DNA from: Cronobacter malonaticus LMG 23826
GTDB taxonomy: Bacteria > Pseudomonadota > Gammaproteobacteria > Enterobacterales > Enterobacteriaceae
Assembly (NCBI RefSeq): GCF_001277215.2
Contig: NZ_CP013940.1
Span: 2,604,001 to 2,668,000, forward strand
Direction: 5' to 3'
DNA: 64,000 nt
Position 1 is the stretch's first letter; every line of letters starts with the position of its first letter. Shown piece after piece: positions 35,599-44,307 of this stretch. The notes under the pieces are model-generated. The model did no database searches. It had not been told where the DNA came from and saw only the letters and a list, made by a program, of their open reading frames with translations. The translations under genes and the position numbers were made by a program.

Positions 35599-36552
35599 GT
35601 GTCCGCACTTGCCGAAATTTCTATCCAGCCGCCAGCCCACAACGCCTGGCAACTCTTTCGTCTGCTCGCGACAGGCCAAAAAATGCCGGGCCTTGCCTGG
35701 CAGAACCCGGCCTATCGCCGAAAATTTATGCTGCGCTCGCTGGCAACGCCCTTCGACACCCGACGCTGGCTTTCAGTACTCGCCCGTCAGCCGATGCTCG
35801 ACACCTTGCTGCATGCCCAGCCGGGCCTGCCGTGCCGTCTTCACAGGCCGTGGCTGTCAGTCAATGTGTCACGTAAAGCGGCACTGGCCGCGCTGGAATA
35901 CCATTACCAGCATATCGCGCATCTTTTACCCGATGCGCTGATGCAGGCGCATCTGACGCGCCAGGGGGCCACGCTTGCCACGCTTACCCGCAAAAATGAC
36001 GCGCAGTATCGCCTTGACCTTGCCGCCGTCGCGGAGCTGGATAAAGAAGGCGAAACGACGGTGATTTTCCGCGATGCCGCAGGCGTTGTGCTTGCTGAAA
36101 TGACATTCACCCTCTGCGAGGTTGACGGTCAGCGTACGCTGTTTATCGGCGGCTTACAGGGTGCCAAAGCCTGGGTTGAGCACGATCAGATCCAACTGGC
36201 AACCAAGGCCTGTCATGGTCTGTTTCCTAAACGCCTGCTGCTGGAAGCGGTATGTCTGCTGGCAAAGCGTTTTGCCGCAAGCCAGATAGTCGCCGTCAGC
36301 AACGAGACGCATATCTACCGTAGCTGGCGCTATGCGAAGAAGAAAAAAGACAAGCTGCATGCCGATTATGACAGCTTCTGGGAGTCGCTCGGCGGCTATA
36401 AAGACGTGCAGAGGATTTACCACATGCCTTTGCAGCTCGCCCGTAAGTCGCTCGACGAGATCGCCAGTAAAAAACGTGCGGAGTATCGTCGCCGTTATGA
36501 GTTGCTGGATAGCATGGCCGCGCAAATCGACGCATGGTTTGACGAAAGGTAA
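35599..36552 (+). CDS. ybjX: DUF535 (VirK-like) protein YbjX
   Basis: This 317-residue protein belongs to the VirK/YbjX family (DUF535). Relatives in Shigella and Salmonella are linked to virulence and to resistance to host peptides; the biochemical role is unknown. No signal peptide or membrane helix is visible. A C-terminal block (NETHIYRSWRYAKKKKDKLHADYDSFW) is the conserved basic core. The start is GTG at 35599. It is divergent from macAB and convergent with ybjD. Confidence 0.88.
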   Translation: MSALAEISIQPPAHNAWQLFRLLATGQKMPGLAWQNPAYRRKFMLRSLATPFDTRRWLSVLARQPMLDTLLHAQPGLPCRLHRPWLSVNVSRKAALAALEYHYQHIAHLLPDALMQAHLTRQGATLATLTRKNDAQYRLDLAAVAELDKEGETTVIFRDAAGVVLAEMTFTLCEVDGQRTLFIGGLQGAKAWVEHDQIQLATKACHGLFPKRLLLEAVCLLAKRFAASQIVAVSNETHIYRSWRYAKKKKDKLHADYDSFWESLGGYKDVQRIYHMPLQLARKSLDEIASKKRAEYRRRYELLDSMAAQIDAWFDER

Positions 36553-36561
36553 TCTTCGGGC

Positions 36562-36631
36562 TGGCGGGTGCACGCCCTACAATTTTACCCGTCACTCTAA
36601 CTGGCGGGTGCGCTTTGCTTACCCGCCCTAC
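36562..36631 (+). repeat. REP elements between ybjX and ybjD (one truncated, one full)
   Basis: 36601-36631 is a full REP in inverse orientation, from CTGGCGGGTGCGC to CCCGCCCTAC. Upstream at 36562-36580 a copy of both ends with the middle missing (GGCGGGTG then GCCCTAC) looks like an internally deleted element. They lie between convergent genes ybjX and ybjD. Confidence 0.8.
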
Positions 36632-36654
36632 CTGGTGTACCCGTTGCTAAAAAG

Positions 36655-38313
36655 CTAATCTGCGCGTCCGCGGGCGAGCCACAGCACGCGCGAGAACATT
36701 TTGCGCAGCAGCGGCGGCACCGCGTCCATACCGCGGCGGGCGGCTTCCATCGCCACCTCAATCGCCAGATCGGGTTTCGACGAGCGGTGAATCGCTTTAA
36801 CAATGACCCGCCGCATATTCATATGCACCGTTTCCGGTAGTTGCGCGACGCGGTAAAACACGGCGTCAAACCCTTCGCGATACATAAAATGTTCCATGTC
36901 CGGCGCGGGAAGCTCGGTCAGATGCTGGCGCACCTGTTCGCTATCATTATTCACGATGCTTTTTACCGTCGCCGCATATTTGCGCCCGGCGTCGTCACCA
37001 TCCACCAGCACATGCCATTCAATACCCATCCGGCGGGCAAATTTAATCAGCGGTTTTAAGCCCGACTGGGCGAACTCAATGACTTTGATGCCTTCAGCCT
37101 CAAAATGATAACCACACTGGCGCGCCAGCTCGTTCATCATCCAGACTTCAGTCTCCCCTTCCACCAGCAGCCAGCAGCGCGCGAACAGTGCCGATGGCCG
37201 GTTAAAGCGGATATGAAACGCGATGCGGCGGCTGTCTTCGGCGTTCATGCCGCCTGGCCCCAGCCGCCACGCCGCCACCTTGCCCGACGCGCGCACCAGC
37301 CGACAGACATGCTCAACCGGGGTCATCGACAGCAGCTCGCCGGAGTTGGTGGTGGTCAGTTTTTGCAGCGGCAGCAGGTTCAGCAACTGCCAGGCCACAG
37401 AGAGCATAATGGGGTGCAGTCGTGTTTCGGGGTCTTCCACCAGCAGCAGCGGCCGGGCGTATTTATCAAGCCGCATGTTGCCTTTGGCCTGCAACAGCGT
37501 GGCGAACAGCCCCAGCAGAATAACCCGGTAGGCGCGCCCGCCGGGCTTATCAATCATGCGGTTGATGATATCGAGATAGCGCCAGCTGCGCTGTTCATCG
37601 TGCGAATGGCGACGCATCAGACGGTAGCGCGGGCCAGGCGCGCCCTGCTCGGAAAAATAGTGCTCCAGCAGCTGCACCATCGCCGACAGCCCCTGACGAA
37701 TCTGTTCATCCGTCAGGTTTTGCGGGCGGGAAACCAGTTCGCGCGTCAGAAATTCCAGCTCGCGCGCGGTCACTTCCATCTGCGGCGTATGGGTGATGGC
37801 GCTGTCGTGCAGACGGCGCATAAAGCGGGCGTCGCGCAACCGCAGCACCGGGTTTAAGCGGATGAGCTGACGCACCTGCGCGTCAATATCCTCCAGCACA
37901 AGCGGTTCGCCCTCGGCGTTAAGAAAACTGCGCAGCGTCAGTACGCTGTTATCGTCATTCAGCTCGCCCTCCAGCCGGTAGAAAATCCGCTGAAAGCCAT
38001 CGCTGCCAGGCGTCATTATTGCGCGCAAGCCGCGAAAACGACGGCGCTGAAAATCCCCCGCCTCCGTCTCGCGAAAAATCAAAATGACATGCAGATGACG
38101 TTCGCGCCCGTGAATATCCCCCGGCGGAAACCAGAAATCACTGCGCGTAAAGGAGTAGAGCGTCTCGCCAGGGTTTAGCAGCAGCGTGAGCGCATCTAAC
38201 AGGCTTGATTTCCCCCACGCGTTTTCGCCAATCAGCACATTATTATGTTCAAGCGTTAACGATAAGCGGTTAATTCCGCGAAACCCGGCAATTTCCACGC
38301 GCTCAAGAAACAT
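36655..38313 (-). CDS. ybjD: OLD-family ATP-dependent endonuclease YbjD
   Basis: A 552-residue protein of the OLD (overcoming lysogenisation defect) family: an ABC-type ATPase fused to a Toprim nuclease domain. The Walker A motif is GENAWGKSS at residues 29-37. The Toprim glutamate lies in LLVEGETEV (about 381) and the metal-binding aspartates in DGDDAG (about 438-443), so both active sites look intact. The family includes phage P2 Old and the Gabija nuclease GajA, but the cellular role of YbjD is not established. It is alone on the minus strand, divergent from lysO. In E. coli aqpZ lies in between; here it does not. Confidence 0.9.
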   Translation of the reverse strand: MFLERVEIAGFRGINRLSLTLEHNNVLIGENAWGKSSLLDALTLLLNPGETLYSFTRSDFWFPPGDIHGRERHLHVILIFRETEAGDFQRRRFRGLRAIMTPGSDGFQRIFYRLEGELNDDNSVLTLRSFLNAEGEPLVLEDIDAQVRQLIRLNPVLRLRDARFMRRLHDSAITHTPQMEVTARELEFLTRELVSRPQNLTDEQIRQGLSAMVQLLEHYFSEQGAPGPRYRLMRRHSHDEQRSWRYLDIINRMIDKPGGRAYRVILLGLFATLLQAKGNMRLDKYARPLLLVEDPETRLHPIMLSVAWQLLNLLPLQKLTTTNSGELLSMTPVEHVCRLVRASGKVAAWRLGPGGMNAEDSRRIAFHIRFNRPSALFARCWLLVEGETEVWMMNELARQCGYHFEAEGIKVIEFAQSGLKPLIKFARRMGIEWHVLVDGDDAGRKYAATVKSIVNNDSEQVRQHLTELPAPDMEHFMYREGFDAVFYRVAQLPETVHMNMRRVIVKAIHRSSKPDLAIEVAMEAARRGMDAVPPLLRKMFSRVLWLARGRAD

Positions 38314-38586
38314 CTCTCCTCCGGCTGCATTTGCATAGCTGCGTGTCGGCAGTATAGCTATTCAATCAGAGCCTTAACAGAGAAAGGCGGAACGGAATCG
38401 TCGCGTTGCGAGGCGTCTCGAAATAATAAAAGCGTGATGGCAAAGCGAATAATAAATGACTTTTATCATGTGCTAAGGCAATGAAATAACGCTAATAACT
38501 GCAGCTTTACTCGCCTGGGTGAATTCTGTAGGGTGTGACGGCACGCTTATTTCCGCTCATTCCGTTATTCAGGGATCGCACGCCTC
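38314..38586. other. Divergent ybjD-lysO region
   Basis: 273 bases with no gene. It must hold both promoters. In E. coli lysO answers to ArgR, but no good TGAAT-N4-ATTCA box was found here by eye. No trace of aqpZ was recognised. Confidence 0.4.
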
Positions 38587-39486
38587 ATGTTTTCAGGATT
38601 GTTAATTATCTTAGTACCGCTTATTCTCGGCTACCTTATTCCCCTGCGCAAAGCAGGCGCGCTGCGGCTTATCAATCAGCTGTTAAGCTGGCTTGTGTAC
38701 ATTATTCTGTTCTTTATGGGCATTAGCCTCGCCTTTCTCGATAATCTTTCGGCGAATCTGCTCGCTATTCTGCACTATTCTGCCGTTAGCATTACGGTCA
38801 TCATGCTGTGTAATATCGCAGCTCTCCTGTGGCTTGAACGCGCCATTCCGTGGCGTCACCAGCACCGCCAGGAAAAGCTGCCGTCGCGCCTCGCGATGGC
38901 GCTGGAATCCCTTAAATTGTGCGGCGTGGTGGTGCTTGGTTTCCTGTTAGGGCTGACCGGCCTTGCGTTTCTTAAACACGCCACCGAAGCCAGCGAGTAC
39001 TCCTTAATTTTTCTGCTGTTCCTGATTGGTATTCAGCTTCGCAACAACGGCATGACGCTAAAACAGATTGTGCTGAACCGCCGCGGCATGATGGTCGCGG
39101 TAGTGGTGCTTTGTAGCTCGCTTATCGCAGGTGCCGTGAATGCGCTGCTGCTTGATTTACCGCTGCGCGCAGGACTTGCGATGGCCTCCGGTTTTGGCTG
39201 GTATTCGCTCTCCGGCATTCTGATGACGGAATCCTTCGGTCCGGTGATTGGCAGCGCCGCGTTCTTTAACGATCTGGGCCGCGAGCTTATCGCGATTATG
39301 CTGATCCCGGGCCTGGTGCGCCGCAGCCGCTCTACCGCGCTCGGTATCTGCGGGGCGACGTCGATGGATTTCACGCTGCCGGTGCTGCAACGCAGCGGCG
39401 GTCTGGAACTGGTGCCTGCGGCTATCGTGCACGGGTTTATTCTGAGCCTGCTGGTGCCGTTGCTGATGGCGTTTTTCGCCGCCTGA
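38587..39486 (+). CDS. lysO: L-lysine exporter LysO
   Basis: LysO (formerly YbjE) exports L-lysine and the toxic analogue thialysine across the inner membrane. The 299-residue protein has about eight hydrophobic segments and conserved acidic residues in membrane context (AFLDN, LTESFGPVIG), which are proposed to be functional in the family. The ATG at 38587 lies shortly after a weak ribosome site. Downstream are a GC stem-loop and hcp. Confidence 0.94.
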   Translation: MFSGLLIILVPLILGYLIPLRKAGALRLINQLLSWLVYIILFFMGISLAFLDNLSANLLAILHYSAVSITVIMLCNIAALLWLERAIPWRHQHRQEKLPSRLAMALESLKLCGVVVLGFLLGLTGLAFLKHATEASEYSLIFLLFLIGIQLRNNGMTLKQIVLNRRGMMVAVVVLCSSLIAGAVNALLLDLPLRAGLAMASGFGWYSLSGILMTESFGPVIGSAAFFNDLGRELIAIMLIPGLVRRSRSTALGICGATSMDFTLPVLQRSGGLELVPAAIVHGFILSLLVPLLMAFFAA

Positions 39487-39493
39487 TACCCCG

Positions 39494-39517
39494 TTGGCGG
39501 TAGGCTCCTGCCGCCAA
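39494..39517 (+). terminator. Stem-loop after lysO
   Basis: TTGGCGG and CCGCCAA pair, with partial pairing inside. The T-run after it is poor (AATTG). It may be a weak terminator for lysO. Confidence 0.45.
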
Positions 39518-39519
39518 AA

Positions 39520-39533
39520 TTGCGTTAAATCAA
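39520..39533 (+). promoter_or_regulatory. FNR-like site upstream of hcp
   Basis: TTGCG-TTAA-ATCAA matches the FNR consensus TTGAT-N4-ATCAA at eight of ten positions. It lies about 100 bases before hcp, consistent with the FNR activation of hcp-hcr known in E. coli. Confidence 0.5.
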
Positions 39534-39590
39534 TCTCTCTTCAGGTTCCTGAAAAATCGCTTTTCACCCTGCGCGCCGAAGCCTAACCTT

Positions 39591-39613
39591 AAACATGCAT
39601 ATTAAATATAACT
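39591..39613 (+). promoter_or_regulatory. NsrR-like site upstream of hcp
   Basis: AACATGCATAT-T-AAATATAACTT has the 11-1-11 layout and AT-rich, partly palindromic sequence of NsrR operators. It sits 14 bases before the hcp ATG. NsrR is the nitric-oxide-sensing repressor of hcp-hcr in E. coli. Confidence 0.5.
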
Positions 39614-39626
39614 TTAAGGTGTCATC

Positions 39627-41279
39627 ATGTTTTGCGTGCAATGTGAACAAACGATTCGTACTCCGGCAGGTAACGGCTGCGCGTATGCGCAAGGGATGTG
39701 CGGGAAAACCGCTGAAACCTCTGACCTACAGGATCTGCTGATTGCGGCTTTGCAGGGGCTTTCCGCCTGGGCGGTGAAAGCACGCGAGCTTGGCATTATC
39801 GATCACCAGGTAGACAGCTTCGCGCCCCGCGCGTTCTTCTCTACCCTCACCAACGTTAACTTCGATTCACCGCGCATCGTGGGTTACGCCCGCGAGGCCA
39901 TCGCCCTGCGCGAGGCGCTGAAAACCCAATGCCAGGCCGTTGATGAAAGCGCGCAGGTGGATAACCCGATGGCGTCGCTGACGCTGGCAAGCGATGATTT
40001 GGGCCATTTACAGCGTCAGGCCGCCGCGTTCGCGCCAAATATCGATAAAGCCGTGATTGGCGAAAATATTCTTGGCCTGCGCCTGCTGTGCCTCTACGGC
40101 CTGAAAGGCGCGGCGGCTTATATGGAGCACGCGCATGTGCTCGGGCAGTACGACAACGCCATTTATGGTCAGTATCACAGGATCATGGCGTGGCTCGGCA
40201 CCTGGCCTGCGGACATGAACGCGCTGCTGGAATGCGCGATGGAAATCGGCCAGATGAACTTCAACGTCATGCGTATCCTGGACGCGGGCGAAACCAGCAA
40301 ATATGGCCACCCGACGCCGACGCAGGTCAACGTCAAAGCCGTGGCGGGCAAATGCATCCTGATTTCCGGCCACGATCTGAGAGATCTTTATAACCTGCTG
40401 GAACAGACGGAAGGCACCGGCGTGAATGTTTACACCCACGGCGAAATGCTGCCTGCGCACGGCTACCCGGAGCTGCGTAAATTTAAGCATCTTGTCGGCA
40501 ACTACGGCAGCGGCTGGCAGAACCAGCAGGTTGAATTCGCCCGCTTCCCAGGCCCCATTGTGATGACCTCCAACTGCATTATCGACCCGACCGTCGGCAG
40601 TTATGACGATCGCATCTGGACCCGCAGCATCGTCGGCTGGCCGGGCGTGAGCCACCTTGAAGGCGACGACTTCGGGCCGGTGATAGCCCAGGCGCAGCAG
40701 ATGGCGGGCTTCCCGTATAGCGAAATCGAACACCTCATCACCGTTGGCTTCGGCCGTCAGACGCTGCTTGGCGCTGCCGACACGCTGATCGATCTGGTAA
40801 GCCGCGAAAAACTGCGCCACATCTTCCTGGTCGGTGGCTGCGACGGCGCGCGCGGTGAACGCAGTTATTTCACCGATTTTGCCACTCAGGTACCGCAGGA
40901 CTGCCTTATCCTGACGCTCGCCTGCGGCAAATACCGCTTCAACAAGCTCGATTTCGGCGCGATCGAAGGGTTGCCGCGCCTGGTGGACGCTGGCCAGTGT
41001 AACGATGCCTACTCCGCCATTATTCTCGCCGTGACGCTTGCTGAAAAACTGGGCTGCGGCGTCAATGACCTGCCGCTGTCGCTGGTGCTGTCATGGTTTG
41101 AACAAAAAGCGATTGTGATCCTGCTGACACTGCTGTCGCTCGGCGTGACCAATATCGTCACCGGCCCGACCGCGCCAGGTTTCCTGACGCCGGATCTGCT
41201 GGCGGTGCTGAATGAGAAATTTGGTCTGCGCCAGGTGACCACCGTTGAGCAGGATATGCGCGCGCTGTTAGGCGCGTAA
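39627..41279 (+). CDS. hcp: Hybrid-cluster protein (hydroxylamine/NO reductase)
   Basis: Hcp reduces nitric oxide to nitrous oxide at low NO and has also been described as a hydroxylamine reductase and S-nitrosylase. The 550-residue protein has the N-terminal iron-sulfur cysteines Cys3, Cys6, Cys18 and Cys25. The hybrid 4Fe-2S-2O cluster ligands are in the conserved blocks [31 protein letters not shown] and GQCND. It starts at the family ATG with TTAAGGTG upstream. hcr follows after ten bases, forming the hcp-hcr operon. Confidence 0.98.
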   Translation: MFCVQCEQTIRTPAGNGCAYAQGMCGKTAETSDLQDLLIAALQGLSAWAVKARELGIIDHQVDSFAPRAFFSTLTNVNFDSPRIVGYAREAIALREALKTQCQAVDESAQVDNPMASLTLASDDLGHLQRQAAAFAPNIDKAVIGENILGLRLLCLYGLKGAAAYMEHAHVLGQYDNAIYGQYHRIMAWLGTWPADMNALLECAMEIGQMNFNVMRILDAGETSKYGHPTPTQVNVKAVAGKCILISGHDLRDLYNLLEQTEGTGVNVYTHGEMLPAHGYPELRKFKHLVGNYGSGWQNQQVEFARFPGPIVMTSNCIIDPTVGSYDDRIWTRSIVGWPGVSHLEGDDFGPVIAQAQQMAGFPYSEIEHLITVGFGRQTLLGAADTLIDLVSREKLRHIFLVGGCDGARGERSYFTDFATQVPQDCLILTLACGKYRFNKLDFGAIEGLPRLVDAGQCNDAYSAIILAVTLAEKLGCGVNDLPLSLVLSWFEQKAIVILLTLLSLGVTNIVTGPTAPGFLTPDLLAVLNEKFGLRQVTTVEQDMRALLGA

Positions 41280-41289
41280 GGAGGAAAGA

Positions 41290-42258
41290 ATGACAATGCC
41301 GACCCCACAATGTCCGTGGCGGATGCAGGTCCACCATATCCGGCAGGAGACGCCGGATGTCTGGACGCTCTCGCTGCTGTGCCACGATTTCTACCCGTAT
41401 CAGGCCGGGCAGTATGCGCTGGTAAGCATTCGCAACAGCGCCGACACCCTGCGCGCGTATACGATTTCTTCAACGCCCGGCGTGAGCCCGTTGATTACGC
41501 TGACGGTGCGCCGCATCGACAATGGCGAGGGCTCCGGCTGGCTGACGCGCGAGGTTAAACGCGGCGATTATCTGTGGCTGTCTGACGCGCAGGGCGATTT
41601 TACCTGCGCCGACAAAACCGACGATCGCTTCCTGCTGCTGGCGGGCGGCTGCGGCGTAACGCCGATCATGTCGATGCGCCGCTGGCTTGCGGCATATCGC
41701 CCGCAGGCGGATGTTCAGGTGATTTATAACGTGCGGACGCCCCAGGATGTGATTTTCGCCGACGAGTGGCGCGATTACCCGGTGACGCTGGTGGCGGAAA
41801 GCGGCGACGCGCCGGGCTTTATTCACGGGCGCCTGACCCGCGAGATGCTGATGGCGGTGCCGGATCTCACCCGCCGTACCGTGATGGTATGCGGCCCGGC
41901 GCCGTATATGGATTTCGTGGAGCAGGAAGTGAAAGCGCTCGGCGTGACGCGCTTTTATAAAGAGCAGTTTTTCACGCCGGTGGCCGAGGCCGCGACCAGC
42001 GGGATTAAGTTTACGACGCTTACGCCCGCCCGTGAGTTTTACGGCGCGGTCGGCACCACGCTGCTGGCAGCGCTTGAAAGCAATCATGTGCCGGTGAATG
42101 CCGCGTGCCGCGCAGGCGTGTGCGGCTGCTGTAAAACCCGCGTGCTGTCTGGCGAGTACAGCGTGACAAGCACCATGACGCTGACGGAGCAGGAGATTGC
42201 CGACGGCTACGTGCTGGCGTGTTCGTGCCATCCGGCAGGCGATTTGGTTCTGGCGTGA
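41290..42258 (+). CDS. hcr: NADH oxidoreductase Hcr
   Basis: Hcr passes electrons from NADH to Hcp. The 322-residue protein has a ferredoxin-reductase-type FAD domain (residues 1-105, with RAYTISSTPG) and an NAD-binding domain (GGCGVTPIMSM and VCGPAPYM). A C-terminal plant-type 2Fe-2S domain has its cysteines in CRAGVCGCCK (from about residue 273) and a last cysteine near 310. The ATG at 41290 lies after AAGGAGGAAAG. It is the second gene of hcp-hcr, and the downstream spacer is filled with REP elements. Confidence 0.96.
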   Translation: MTMPTPQCPWRMQVHHIRQETPDVWTLSLLCHDFYPYQAGQYALVSIRNSADTLRAYTISSTPGVSPLITLTVRRIDNGEGSGWLTREVKRGDYLWLSDAQGDFTCADKTDDRFLLLAGGCGVTPIMSMRRWLAAYRPQADVQVIYNVRTPQDVIFADEWRDYPVTLVAESGDAPGFIHGRLTREMLMAVPDLTRRTVMVCGPAPYMDFVEQEVKALGVTRFYKEQFFTPVAEAATSGIKFTTLTPAREFYGAVGTTLLAALESNHVPVNAACRAGVCGCCKTRVLSGEYSVTSTMTLTEQEIADGYVLACSCHPAGDLVLA

Positions 42259-42292
42259 TGTGATTTTGGCGTGGTGGGTTTGTGATGTGTAA

Positions 42293-42322
42293 TGGCGGGT
42301 GCGCGTTGCTTACCCGCCCTAC
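42293..42322 (+). repeat. REP element 1 between hcr and poxB (inverse orientation)
   Basis: Runs from TGGCGGGTGCGC to CCCGCCCTAC. The outer GGCGGGT/ACCCGCC arms pair to form the REP hairpin, and CTAC is the complement of the GTAG foot. Confidence 0.85.
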
Positions 42323-42345
42323 GTAAAATCCCCCGAATGCCCCCC

Positions 42346-42375
42346 GTAGGGTGGGTAAGCGCAGCGCACCCACCA
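42346..42375 (+). repeat. REP element 2 between hcr and poxB
   Basis: Starts with GTAG, followed by GGTGGGT ... ACCCACC. Compared with element 1 both arms have changed together (C to T on one side, G to A on the other), which keeps the stem. Confidence 0.85.
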
Positions 42376-42475
42376 TGCCTGCAAAACCAACCCAACGCCC
42401 CCGTAGGGTGGGTAAGCGAAGCGCACCCACCATGTCCATAACACCAACCCACCATGCCCGCAAAATCAACCCAAC
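42372..42475 (+). repeat. Direct repeat of REP flank
   Basis: A 26-base segment beginning CACCATGCCTGCAAAACC (42372-42397) recurs at 42450-42475 with two differences. It suggests that the REP plus its right flank was duplicated. Confidence 0.7.
42403..42432 (+). repeat. REP element 3 between hcr and poxB
   Basis: Same orientation as element 2: GTAG foot, GGTGGGT/ACCCACC stem, with GCGAAGCGC in the loop in place of GCGCAGCGC. Confidence 0.85.
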
Positions 42476-42490
42476 TCACGGCTACGTCCC

Positions 42491-42517
42491 TTCCTGCCTG
42501 CGATTTTGAACTACGCT
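42491..42517 (+). promoter_or_regulatory. Possible sigma-S promoter of poxB
   Basis: CTACGCT at 42511-42517 resembles the sigma-S -10 element (CTAcact), 38 bases before the poxB start; the -35 is poor. poxB is a classic RpoS-dependent gene in E. coli. Confidence 0.4.
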
Positions 42518-42554
42518 TGTAACCGTTATCACTACTTTTCACTAAGGAGGGAGC

Positions 42555-44273
42555 ATGAAACAGACCGTCGCGTCATATATCGCCAAAACCCTGGAGCAGG
42601 CTGGCGTAAAGCGCATCTGGGGCGTAACGGGTGATTCGCTCAATGGCCTCAGCGACAGCTTAAACCGCATGGGCACTATCGAGTGGATGTCCACCCGCCA
42701 TGAAGAGGTCGCGGCGTTCGCGGCAGGCGCGGAAGCGCAACTGACCGGCGAGCTGGCGGTCTGCGCGGGCTCCTGCGGGCCTGGCAACCTGCACCTCATC
42801 AACGGCCTGTTTGACTGCCACCGCAACAACGTGCCGGTACTGGCCATCGCCGCGCATATTCCCTCCAGCGAAATCGGCAGCGGCTATTTCCAGGAGACGC
42901 ACCCGCAGGAACTGTTTCGCGAATGCAGCCACTATTGCGAGCTGGTCTCAAGCCCGGAGCAGATCCCGCAGGTGCTGGCCATCGCGCTGCGTAAAGCGGT
43001 GCTGGAGCGCGGCGTCTCGGTGATTGTCCTGCCCGGCGACGTGGCGCTGAAACCCGCGCCGGAAGAGGCCAGCCCCGGCTGGTATCACGCCCCGCAGCCC
43101 GTTATCGTGCCGCCGCATGACGAACTGAAAAAGCTCGCCCAGCTACTGCGCTATTCCGATAACATCGCGCTGATGTGCGGCAGCGGCTGCGCGGGCGCGC
43201 ATCAGGAGCTGCTGGAATTCGCCCGCACGCTGAAAGCGCCCATCGTCCACGCCCTGCGCGGCAAAGAGCATGTCGAGTACGATAACCCGTATGATGTGGG
43301 CATGACCGGGCTTATCGGCTTCTCGTCCGGCTATCACACCATGATGAACGCCGATACGCTGATCCTCCTCGGCACCCGCTTCCCCTACCGCGCGTTCTAC
43401 CCGACACACGCCAAAATCATTCAGATTGATATCAACCCTGGCAGCATTGGCGCGCACAGCAAAGTGGACATGGCGCTGGTGGGCGATGTGAAAGCGACGC
43501 TTGCCGCCCTTCTGCCGCTGCTGGAAGAGAAAACCAACCGACACTTTCTGGATAAAGCGCTTGAAGATTACCGCGACGCCCGCAAAGGACTGGATGACCT
43601 GGCGCAGCCGAGCGAAAAAGCGCTGCATCCGCAATATCTGGCCCGCCAGATCAGCCATTTCGCCGCGCCGGACGCCATTTTCACCTGCGATGTCGGCACG
43701 CCGACGGTATGGGCCGCACGCTATCTGGAGATGAACGGCCAACGCCGTCTGCTCGGTTCGTTTAACCACGGCTCGATGGCGAACGCCATGCCGCAGGCGA
43801 TAGGCGCTCAGGCGAGCGCGCCGGGGCGTCAGGTAGTGGCGATGTGCGGCGACGGCGGCTTCAGTATGTTGATGGGCGATCTGCTTTCGCTGGTGCAACT
43901 GAAGCTGCCGGTGAAAGTTATCGTCTTTAATAACAGCGTGCTGGGCTTTGTGGCGATGGAGATGAAAGCGGGCGGCTATCTGACCGATGGCACCGACCTG
44001 CACGACACCAACTATGCGCGCATCGCGGAAGCGTGCGGCATTCCGGGCATTCGCGTTGAGAAAGCGAGCGAACTGGACGATGCCCTTTCGCGCGCCTTCA
44101 GCACCGACGGCCCGGTGGTGGTGGATGTCACTGTCGCCAAAGAAGAGCTGGCGATGCCGCCGCAAATCAAGATGGAGCAGGCCAAAGGCTTCAGCCTCTA
44201 TATGCTGCGCGCCATCATTAATGGCCGTGGGGATGAGGTTATCGATCTGGCGAAAACCAACTGGTTCCGGTAA
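42555..44273 (+). CDS. poxB: Pyruvate dehydrogenase (quinone), pyruvate oxidase PoxB
   Basis: PoxB is a peripheral membrane flavoprotein using thiamine diphosphate to convert pyruvate to acetate and CO2, delivering electrons to ubiquinone, mostly in stationary phase. The 572-residue protein has the N-terminal ThDP domain with the catalytic Glu in [13 protein letters not shown] (about residue 50) and a central FAD domain. The C-terminal ThDP motif is [12 protein letters not shown] (about 434) with the closing NN. The C-terminal amphipathic membrane-binding segment (about 545-572) is present. It has a very strong ribosome site (AAGGAGGGAG). ltaE follows after 34 bases. Confidence 0.97.
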   Translation: MKQTVASYIAKTLEQAGVKRIWGVTGDSLNGLSDSLNRMGTIEWMSTRHEEVAAFAAGAEAQLTGELAVCAGSCGPGNLHLINGLFDCHRNNVPVLAIAAHIPSSEIGSGYFQETHPQELFRECSHYCELVSSPEQIPQVLAIALRKAVLERGVSVIVLPGDVALKPAPEEASPGWYHAPQPVIVPPHDELKKLAQLLRYSDNIALMCGSGCAGAHQELLEFARTLKAPIVHALRGKEHVEYDNPYDVGMTGLIGFSSGYHTMMNADTLILLGTRFPYRAFYPTHAKIIQIDINPGSIGAHSKVDMALVGDVKATLAALLPLLEEKTNRHFLDKALEDYRDARKGLDDLAQPSEKALHPQYLARQISHFAAPDAIFTCDVGTPTVWAARYLEMNGQRRLLGSFNHGSMANAMPQAIGAQASAPGRQVVAMCGDGGFSMLMGDLLSLVQLKLPVKVIVFNNSVLGFVAMEMKAGGYLTDGTDLHDTNYARIAEACGIPGIRVEKASELDDALSRAFSTDGPVVVDVTVAKEELAMPPQIKMEQAKGFSLYMLRAIINGRGDEVIDLAKTNWFR

Positions 44274-44307
44274 AAGAGACTTTTCTATTCACTGAAAAGG
44301 ATATGCC

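Noticed and set aside
36655..38313. ybjD region as a defence island
   Set aside because: Only the single nuclease gene is present, flanked by core genes in the E. coli order; no helicase, transposase or integrase nearby.
42293..42475. Repeat array after hcr as a CRISPR
   Set aside because: Units alternate in orientation, spacers are repeated instead of unique, and no cas genes are present. It fits REP elements.
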